The notes under the pieces: model-generated
Told to the model about the DNA's origin: nothing
The model's input: the letters and a program-made list of their open reading frames with translations, nothing else
Database searches by the model: none
Part shown: piece by piece, positions 24,434 through 30,052 of the stretch
Layout of the letters: each line of letters starts with the position of its first letter
Numbering within the stretch: the stretch's first letter is position 1
Made by a program: the position numbers and the translations under genes
NCBI GenBank assembly: GCA_964639275.1
Contig: CAZXCQ010000042.1
Location: 1-30,052, forward strand
Length of the DNA: 30,052 nt
Origin: CAZXCQ01 sp964639275
Lineage (GTDB): Bacteria; Desulfobacterota; DSM-4660; Desulfatiglandales; Desulfatiglandaceae
Direction: 5' to 3'

Positions 24434-26707
24434 CTATTTGCCGCCTTCCGAAATAAGGGCTTTGGCAAAGGGGTTATTGAATGGCCGAGCCTTTTCTCTT
24501 TTTGGTTTTTTTCCTTTGGGCTTTCTCTCGTGAAGTCTGGGCCTTCCGCGCTTTGTTCTTTCCGCTTTTCCCGTCTCATTTTTCATAGAAAGCGAAATCC
24601 GGTTTCTTGCCAGATCCACATCAAGGACGGTGACCGTGACATGTTGATTGACCTTCACCACTTGATTGGGGTCTTTTACAAAATGGTTTGCCAGCTGGCT
24701 GACATGAACGAGGCCATCCTGGTGGACACCCACATCCACAAAGGCCCCAAAGGCCGTTACATTGGTGACCACTCCCGGCAGCTTCATACCGGGTCTTAGA
24801 TCTTCAACGGCATTGACGCCTTCGGTGAAAGAGAGGGTCTCAAAGTCCTCACGGGGATCGCGTCCCGGTTTGGCCAGTTCCCCCATGATATCCGTCAGGG
24901 TGGGCATGCCCACCTCTTCGGTGACATAGGCCGTCAGGTCGATCTTTTCCCGCTTTGTCTCATCATCAAGCAGATCCTTTACCGCGCAGCCCAGATCTCT
25001 GGCCATGGCCTCCACGATGGGATAGGACTCGGGGTGCACCGCGCTCGCGTCGAGGGGGTTTTCTCCTCCCCTGATACGGAGAAACCCTGCGGCCTGCTCG
25101 AACGATTTGGGACCCATCCATCTTACCTTCTTTAGGTGTTCCCTGGATGCCAGAGGCCCATTTTCATTCCTATAGATAATGAGGTTCCTGGCCAGTTGTG
25201 GGCCCAAGCCTGAGACATAGGAAAGGAGTTGTTCACTCGCCGTATTGACCTCAACCCCGACCGCATTGACACAGCTTATGACGACGTCGCTCAGGCTTTT
25301 TCTGAGCGCAGGCTGGTTTACATCGTGCTGGTACTGCCCCACGCCGATCGATTTGGGGTCGATCTTGACCAGTTCCGCCAGGGGGTCCATCAACCGCCTC
25401 CCAATGGAGACCGCCCCTCGCAACGAGACGTCAAGATCGGGAAATTCCTTCCTGGCAACCCCAGAGGCAGAGTAAACCGATGCGCCGCTCTCATTGACCA
25501 TCACAACCGGGATACGCTTGTCAATGTCAAGGTCTCGGATAAAGGCTTCGGTGTCCCTCCCGCCCGTCCCGTTCCCAATGGCGATGGCCTCCACGTCATT
25601 GTCCCCGCACAACCTGGACACGGTTTGAGCCGCATCAGCCCTCTCCCTGTCGGACCTAAAGGGATAGATGGTCTCTGTGTGGAGCAGTTTCCCCTGCCGG
25701 TCAAGACAGACCACCTTGCACCCGGTTCGGATGCCCGGGTCGATGGCCAGGACATTTTTTTCCCCAAGCGGAGGGGCCATAAGGAGTTCCCGGAGGTTTT
25801 TGGCAAATATCCCAATGGCTTCATGGTCGGCCCGCTCTTTGGTGTTCAGGCGAATTTCCGTCTCCATGGCAGCGGAGAGGAGTCGATGGTAACCATCGCA
25901 AACAGCCTCTCTTACCTCCATGGATGCGGCGCCGGTTCCTGAGACGAACAATGACTCCAACAGGGCCAGGGCCTCATCCTCCGGCGCCATTACATTCAGG
26001 ATCAGAAAACCCTCTTTTTCGCCGCGGCGCATGGCCAGGATCCTGTGGGAGGGTGCAGAGGCAACGGGCTCCTCCCAGTCAAAATAGTCCCTGTACTTGG
26101 CGCCCTCTTCTTCTTTGCGCGGAATAACCTTTGAGTTGAACCAGCCTTTCTCAAGAAAAAGGCCGCGCATCTTTTCCCGGGCCTCCTGGTTTTCATTGAT
26201 CCACTCCGAAATGATATCTCGGGCGCCTGCAAGGGCGTCTTCAACAGATCCAACACCCTTTTCAGGTTCAACAAAGGCCTCTGCCTCAATCAGCGGGTTT
26301 GTCCTTTCACCCTGTGCAAAAATGATCTCGGCAAGTGGTTCGAGGCCCTTTTCACGGGCAATGGTCGCCCGTGTTCGCCTTTTGGGTCTGTAAGGGAGGT
26401 ATGTGTCTTCCAGGGCGGTCAGGGTCCCTGCCCGGGTTATCTTTTCCCTCAGTTCGTCGGTCAGGAGCTCTCGTTCCTCTAGCGACTTTAATATGCTCTC
26501 GCAGCGTTTTTCAAGCTCATGGAGTTGGGTAAGCCGGTCCCGAATCGTGGTGATCACCACCTCATCCAGGGAGTCCGTCGCCTCCTTCCTGTATCGGGCG
26601 ATAAATGGCACGGTCGCGCCTTCCCCGATGAGCCTGGCTACGGCCACGACCTGCTGTGGCCTGAGATCCAGTTCATCTGCAATCCTGTTGACGTGTCTCT
26701 CTTCCAT
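24434..26707 (-). CDS. tex: Tex family RNA-binding protein
   Basis: Tex is a bacterial relative of eukaryotic Spt6, linked to transcription and RNA handling. Length is 757 residues. It has the N-terminal helical domain (VARLIGEGATVPFIARYRKEA), the YqgF RNase-H-like domain (VLAIDPGIRTGCKVVCLD near 330), helix-hairpin-helix segments (LLSYVSGLGPQLARNLIIYR near 500) and a C-terminal S1 domain (GMKLPGVVTNVTAFGAFVDV near 640) before a basic tail rich in KKPKREK. The start has GAGGGGGAAG directly upstream. It is read in the same direction as the cold-shock, rpsA and rnd genes but is separated from them by a promoter-bearing gap. No truncation is visible. Confidence 0.96.
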   Translation of the reverse strand: MEERHVNRIADELDLRPQQVVAVARLIGEGATVPFIARYRKEATDSLDEVVITTIRDRLTQLHELEKRCESILKSLEERELLTDELREKITRAGTLTALEDTYLPYRPKRRTRATIAREKGLEPLAEIIFAQGERTNPLIEAEAFVEPEKGVGSVEDALAGARDIISEWINENQEAREKMRGLFLEKGWFNSKVIPRKEEEGAKYRDYFDWEEPVASAPSHRILAMRRGEKEGFLILNVMAPEDEALALLESLFVSGTGAASMEVREAVCDGYHRLLSAAMETEIRLNTKERADHEAIGIFAKNLRELLMAPPLGEKNVLAIDPGIRTGCKVVCLDRQGKLLHTETIYPFRSDRERADAAQTVSRLCGDNDVEAIAIGNGTGGRDTEAFIRDLDIDKRIPVVMVNESGASVYSASGVARKEFPDLDVSLRGAVSIGRRLMDPLAELVKIDPKSIGVGQYQHDVNQPALRKSLSDVVISCVNAVGVEVNTASEQLLSYVSGLGPQLARNLIIYRNENGPLASREHLKKVRWMGPKSFEQAAGFLRIRGGENPLDASAVHPESYPIVEAMARDLGCAVKDLLDDETKREKIDLTAYVTEEVGMPTLTDIMGELAKPGRDPREDFETLSFTEGVNAVEDLRPGMKLPGVVTNVTAFGAFVDVGVHQDGLVHVSQLANHFVKDPNQVVKVNQHVTVTVLDVDLARNRISLSMKNETGKAERTKRGRPRLHERKPKGKKPKREKARPFNNPFAKALISEGGK

Positions 26708-26919
26708 CTTCCCCCTCGGTTGTTTTACATGGCCTTTCCTTCAAAAAGGGGATGCCAGCCGGGACTATTCATCACAAAAACCCCCGGGAGTCAAAACAAA
26801 TTTGGCCTTATTTCTTTTTTGCATCAAAATGAATCCTTGTACAGATGCCCGAAATATGATATTGGCCTCGTGCGGCTTTTGTTTGGTCTTCCCCACCACC
26901 TTATCTGGGAGGTTCTGAG

Positions 26920-27339
26920 ATGAAAAGGCTTTTTACTCGTATCGGGGGTCGGGGTGCGCTCCTTCCCACAGCCATCGTTCTTTTTTTCTGCCTCCCGGTC
27001 CTGGTTTGGGCCGGGGAACTGCGGCTTACAAGGGCGCTTACCTGTTTGGGCATAAAGGACAGGGAGCCCATAGGGCAGAGTTCCGTATTCCCGCCTTCCA
27101 CCCAAAGGGTATTTTGTTTCACGGATGTTGAGGGGGCTTCAGGGCCTTTAGAGATCCGTCATGTCTGGTATTTTTTGGGAAAAAAGGTTCATGAATTTTC
27201 AGTCCCTGTGAAGGCTTCCAGATGGCGCACATGGACAAGCAAGAACATATTGCCCGTTCAGAGCGGTGACTGGAGAGTGGATGTCGTGGAGTCTTCGACC
27301 CAGAAGGTGATCGGCTCAGTTCCGTTCGCCGTCAAGTAG
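26920..27339 (+). CDS. exported DUF2914 protein
   Basis: The 139-residue protein has a signal peptide (LLPTAIVLFFCLPVLVWA, residues 14-31), so it is exported to the periplasm. The mature part matches DUF2914: ALTCLGIKDREPIGQ, FCFTDVEG, IRHVWYFLGKKVHEFSVPVKASRWRTWTSKNI, then SGDWRVDVV. The W and R rich core is typical of this small beta-sandwich-like domain of unknown function. The start has a GGGAGG site at good distance. It lies upstream of an NlpC/P60 gene on the same strand (88-base gap), hinting at a shared envelope role. Confidence 0.88.
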   Translation: MKRLFTRIGGRGALLPTAIVLFFCLPVLVWAGELRLTRALTCLGIKDREPIGQSSVFPPSTQRVFCFTDVEGASGPLEIRHVWYFLGKKVHEFSVPVKASRWRTWTSKNILPVQSGDWRVDVVESSTQKVIGSVPFAVK

Positions 27340-27427
27340 ATCTGAACTTGCAAAAAGCCTTTCCCTTTTTTATAAGCAGTTGACGAAGACCCATGGGGCT
27401 CATCGGGCGTGAAGGGACATCAAGGTA

Positions 27428-28600
27428 ATGTTGGGACTTAGGGCCATTATCCTTATCTTCGGTCTCTTATTCAATCTCCAGATACTGGTCGCTGACGCAC
27501 TGGCCGCCTCGCCAAGGTCTTCCCAGTCCAAATCCAAACGCTCGTCCGCCAAGAAGGTGGCTGTGTCAAGCCAAAAAAAGCAGGCTCAATCCGCTCCTGT
27601 CCTCTCTGAGGACGCCCTTCTGAAGGAGGTAAAGCGCTATCTGGGCATACCTTACCGCCGCGGGGGTTACAGCAAGAAAGGAATGGACTGTTCGGGGTTG
27701 ATCAAGCACATCTATTCAAAGACCTTGCAGGTGGATCTCCCTCATTCGAGTTCACAGCAATACGCCTTGCCCACATTGGAAGAGGTTCCGGAAGATGAAC
27801 TGGGGCCGGGGGACCTGATCTTCTTTTCTCAGAAAAAGAACCGAATTACCCACGTCGGGCTCTATCTTTCTGACGGGAAATTTATCCACGCGATAAGGAA
27901 AAACGGGGTAACCATATCCAGCCTTGATAACCGGTACTGGCGGGTTAAGATGGTGGGGGCCAAGAGGCTTGTCGGTCTGGGGAGATCCAATGACACCGAA
28001 AGTGAACCTTCAGAAAGACGGGTGGCCAGCCTTGAACTCCAGATCAGCCGGGTCCTGGTTCAGGATTCCTGGAAGATGAGGTTGAGCCTCCTGAGGGAAA
28101 ACCTTCTCCGGGCTCCCCGGGAGGGAGGTTCCCTCCCCCAGACCCTCCTGCCCACGTCTCATATCTCAGATCCGGAATATACCTTGCAAGGGTACCGACA
28201 TGGGGTAAAGATGGCAACCGACATCAACCCCTTTAAGTGGTTACGGATTACCCCCTCTCTCTCATACCTGGAGTATGGGACCAAACCCAGAGACCTGGCC
28301 TCCTGGAGACCGACCCTGGGGTTGGAAATTCAGGTCATGCCCATCCCAAAAAACTGGGCCTTTTCCGCAGGCTTCCAATACTCGGATAAGACAGGACACA
28401 CGAGCAAGGGGCCGGGCACCATCGACGATTCGTATGACACAAACCTGTCCCTCATGTTCCGGTATCTCCTGACCAACGATCTGAGATTCAACATGGTGGG
28501 GCAGCATGCCCTGGGAAATCCTTTCGGAACCCAACCGGCCCGTTCCGGGGAGTCACAGGAGCAGAAAGGGCTTTTCTTCAGCCTGGACTGGTCGTTTTAA
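27428..28600 (+). CDS. NlpC/P60 peptidase with outer-membrane-like C-terminal domain
   Basis: The protein has 390 residues: a signal sequence at about 1-27 (IILIFGLLFNLQILVADALA), a basic and serine-rich linker (28-58), then an NlpC/P60 domain at 60-180. The catalytic set is C88 in GMDCSGL, H142 in THVGLYL and H154 in FIHA, so it should cut peptidoglycan stem peptides. Residues 200-390 are unlike ordinary P60 proteins: alternating short hydrophobic strands (LRITPSLSYLEYG, PTLGLEIQVMP, WAFSAGFQYSD, LSLMFRYLLT) and a terminal phenylalanine in GLFFSLDWSF, as in outer-membrane barrels. An anchored periplasmic or outer-membrane hydrolase is inferred. The ribosome site AAGG is weak. Its end faces a convergent decayed gene 15 bases away. 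Confidence 0.85.
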   Translation: MLGLRAIILIFGLLFNLQILVADALAASPRSSQSKSKRSSAKKVAVSSQKKQAQSAPVLSEDALLKEVKRYLGIPYRRGGYSKKGMDCSGLIKHIYSKTLQVDLPHSSSQQYALPTLEEVPEDELGPGDLIFFSQKKNRITHVGLYLSDGKFIHAIRKNGVTISSLDNRYWRVKMVGAKRLVGLGRSNDTESEPSERRVASLELQISRVLVQDSWKMRLSLLRENLLRAPREGGSLPQTLLPTSHISDPEYTLQGYRHGVKMATDINPFKWLRITPSLSYLEYGTKPRDLASWRPTLGLEIQVMPIPKNWAFSAGFQYSDKTGHTSKGPGTIDDSYDTNLSLMFRYLLTNDLRFNMVGQHALGNPFGTQPARSGESQEQKGLFFSLDWSF

Positions 28601-28615
28601 AGGCCCCTTTATATC

Positions 28616-29206
28616 CTATCCTTTACTGTCTTTGACCCCGATAAAATACATCCTGTCCCCACGGTCCCCTTCTTTTACAACTGTTTCCCCGGCTGCGAAA
28701 CAGGCCTCTTCGGTGACAGAACCGATCGCTGCCAGTTCACCCACAGAGAGACCTTCAAACACAGCGATCGTCTTAAGCTGAAGGATTCTCTCAGTAAGGC
28801 TCATCTCTCTGTCGATTTCATCCCTTTTTGTGACAAGATCCGGATGACTTTTTTGGAGCACCCGTCGAGCCATCTGACGGAGATAGGGGTCTTCGGACTC
28901 GGCAAGGGCCTGAAGGACCGCTGGTTCCAGTTCGTCAAACCGCTCTTTGGCCATCAGCGTGAAGGCGATGAGCACCCTGACCAGGGTCGATTTCTTCAGG
29001 ATAGGTCCGATCTTCTTAAACTCTTGAATCATGGAGGTGCGGGATTCTTTCTTTTTCTTGGGTGAACGCTCCTGCACGAGCAGGGTGGGATAGAGACGTC
29101 CCATTTGAGTCACCACTGCCGCCGCCACAGAGATCACAAAATAGGCGCGCAGCAGGTTGTCAATGTGGATAAGCTTTGCCAGGGGGGCCGTGGCAAAGCT
29201 CCCCAA
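28616..29206 (-). pseudogene. truncated transporter / HEAT / cyclic-nucleotide-binding fragment
   Basis: The frame gives 196 residues from a TTG at 29206 with GGAGGGGGG eight bases upstream. The start reads like the middle of a membrane protein (AILGSFATAPLAKLIHID, then a hydrophobic segment AYFVISVAAAVVTQMG). A basic linker PKKKKE, a HEAT-like helical part (VRVLIAFTLMAKERFDELEP) and the first strands of a cNMP-binding domain (MSLTERILQLKTIAVFEGLSV, EEACFAAGETVVKEGDRGDRMYFI) follow. The domain breaks off after YFI with GVKDSKG and a stop, far short of a complete cNMP fold. This order is that of Npt1/Npt2-like nucleotide transporters with HEAT and cNMP tails, so it looks like a remnant missing both ends. 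No in-frame continuation is visible beyond either end. A small intact gene cannot be ruled out. Confidence 0.55.
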
Positions 29207-29231
29207 AATGGCACCCCCCTCCCCCGTGGGA

Positions 29232-29939
29232 TTACCGCCGATCCTTTTCGCTAACGAACTGACCTCTGATCCCTATCGTGATCTGAGGGGCTTCAGGGTA
29301 ATTGGTCTTGAGTCTTAGAAACCCGTAATAGGTTTGCGGCGGGCCCGGTATGGCTCTGAGACGAATCCGAAACTCACGCCCCTTTACGGTTTCATCAATC
29401 GTATAGGTCAATTTCCTGTCCAAATCAGACTCCCCCGGTGTCAATACCAACGGCTTATCCAGATTGGACCTGATTTGAACTTCCTTTGTCACCTCCTGGC
29501 CTTCAACGCCATTCAGAAACACATAACGGGAGGAGAGCTGTATGGGGACCTTGACAAAGGCCTTTATCCATAGATTGATCACATTGAGCACAGGGTCGTT
29601 TGTATTGACCATCGCATTTTTGTAAATCTCGCCTTCGTATCCTTTTGTACGAACCTTGATGGTGATCTTTCCCTCCCCGCCCGGGGGAATGGTGCGGTCA
29701 AAAGAGGCCACAGAGCAGCCTCAACCCGGCGTTACTCGGACTATTTCCAGGGGCGCATCCCCCTGGTTGAAAACCGAAAATGTGTGTTCTATGATGTCTC
29801 CCTCTTTGACCTCCCCGAAATCGACTTCCCGCTCCCTAACAACCATCTTCGGTCCCTGTCTTTTTTGGGCGAGAATAGGAAAGACTGAGGCCAGGAAGAA
29901 TCCGATGAGCAACACACAAAACAGTGGGCGTTTCTTCAT
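29232..29939 (-). CDS. DUF1573 protein, probable selenoprotein with in-frame TGA
   Basis: Read through one TGA, the gene encodes 235 residues. A signal peptide spans about 1-24 (PLFCVLLIGFFLASVFPILA), so it is exported. The DUF1573 domain follows: VDFGEVKEGDIIEHTFSVFN at 39-58, then APLEIVRVTPG, the TGA codon at position 73, GC, and SVASFDRTIPPGGEGKITI. DUF1573 proteins have a CGC motif at this spot, so the TGA replaces the first cysteine and gives U-G-C, a redox-like motif with C75. The start has a perfect AGGAGG site seven bases upstream. It directly follows an ACR3-like permease. If the TGA is a real stop, the product is 72 residues, and a GTG at 29711 could restart the rest without a signal peptide. 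Function is unknown; thiol/selenol chemistry in the periplasm is inference. Confidence 0.75.
29673..29722 (-). promoter_or_regulatory. marginal SECIS candidates next to the TGA
   Basis: On the minus strand GAGGC/GCCTC (29704-29722) forms a 5-bp stem that includes the TGA. A second stem, TTCCCC/GGGGAG with loop CGGGC (29673-29689), has a G in the second loop position, as bacterial SECIS loops require. Its loop begins 38 bases after the TGA, slightly beyond the usual 16-37. A third pairing, TGTGG/CCGCA, lies between them. None is convincing by eye. Confidence 0.3.
29721..29723 (-). other. in-frame TGA, candidate selenocysteine codon
   Basis: The codon order on the minus strand is ACG CCG GGT TGA GGC TGC, i.e. 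T-P-G-(U)-G-C. The frame is open on both sides for the whole family-length protein. The position is that of the first cysteine in the conserved CGC motif, the pattern expected of a Cys/Sec exchange. Confidence 0.65.
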
Positions 29940-29951
29940 TGCAGACCTCCT

Positions 29952-30052
29952 CTATCCTCCATACCCTTCCTTTGCTGAAAACCAGTGGGTGCTCTTGAGG
30001 CAGATCTTGACCAGCATCAGCATGACAGGCACCTCGATAAGAACACCCACTA
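29952..30052 (-). CDS. C-terminal end of an ACR3-like arsenite efflux permease (partial)
   Basis: Only the last 33 codons are in the window; the gene continues beyond the right edge. The frame reads VGVLIEVPVMLMLVKICLKS and then THWFSAKEGYGG before a TAG. G-x-L-I/V-E-V-P-V-M-L is the hallmark of the last membrane segment of ACR3 family arsenite carriers. The stop lies 12 bases before the DUF1573 start, so the two genes should be cotranscribed. Confidence 0.7.
   Translation of the reverse strand, partial: VGVLIEVPVMLMLVKICLKSTHWFSAKEGYGG

Overview
The window looks like chromosomal DNA of a Gram-negative anaerobe of the Desulfobacterota (deltaproteobacterial) type. This is inferred from the gene set: LptD, so an outer membrane; FeoAB; a DUF169 protein beside an acyl-CoA ligase and an MmgE/PrpD protein; a GlcD-type FAD oxidase; and a probable selenoprotein. 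No 16S gene or other taxonomic marker is present, so this is not proof. Most genes are core housekeeping genes. Accessory character is concentrated at the left edge, around 4.1-5.6 kb, around 14.4-16 kb and at the right edge.

Layout. 1-293: AT-rich repeat-like DNA. 294-5075 (minus strand): a catabolic cluster read DUF169 protein, AMP-forming acyl-CoA ligase, MmgE/PrpD protein, TetR regulator, with a MITE-like palindromic element between the first two genes. 5076-5651: gene-free DNA with small repeats, ending in a consensus sigma-70 promoter. 5652-10786 (plus): tRNA-Ser(GGA), dnaX, ebfC, recR, a glcD-like oxidase and a DUF368 polyprenyl-phosphate transporter, mostly overlapping or tightly spaced. 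10788-14374 (minus): folC then lptD, convergent with DUF368 with only one base between the stop codons. 14659-16311 (plus): an exported seven-bladed beta-propeller protein and a cyclophilin-like protein. 16520-20785 (plus): feoA-feoB, greA, a SlyD-like FKBP isomerase and a small alpha/beta hydrolase. 20829-26707 (minus): tex, a cold-shock protein, rpsA and rnd, read right to left. 26920-28600 (plus): a DUF2914 protein and an NlpC/P60 hydrolase with an outer-membrane-barrel-like C-terminal half. 28616-30052 (minus): the end of an ACR3-like arsenite permease, a DUF1573 protein, and a transporter/HEAT/cyclic-nucleotide-binding fragment truncated at both ends.

The most striking observation is at 29232-29939. 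A signal-peptide-bearing DUF1573 protein is interrupted by one in-frame TGA (29721-29723), exactly where the family carries the first cysteine of its CGC motif. The frame is open on both sides and family-like throughout, so this reads as a selenocysteine protein with a U-G-C motif, exported to the periplasm and located directly behind an arsenite-efflux gene. Hairpins near the TGA are marginal as a bacterial SECIS, so a recent nonsense mutation or a base error remains the alternative.

Other points worth a second look: a new interspersed repeat pair (5517-5569 and 24369-24422), the MITE inside the catabolic operon, a TetR-type palindrome before the regulator, and the exactly seven-fold 117-bp repeat in the propeller gene with a degenerate CFIATAAYG-like end.
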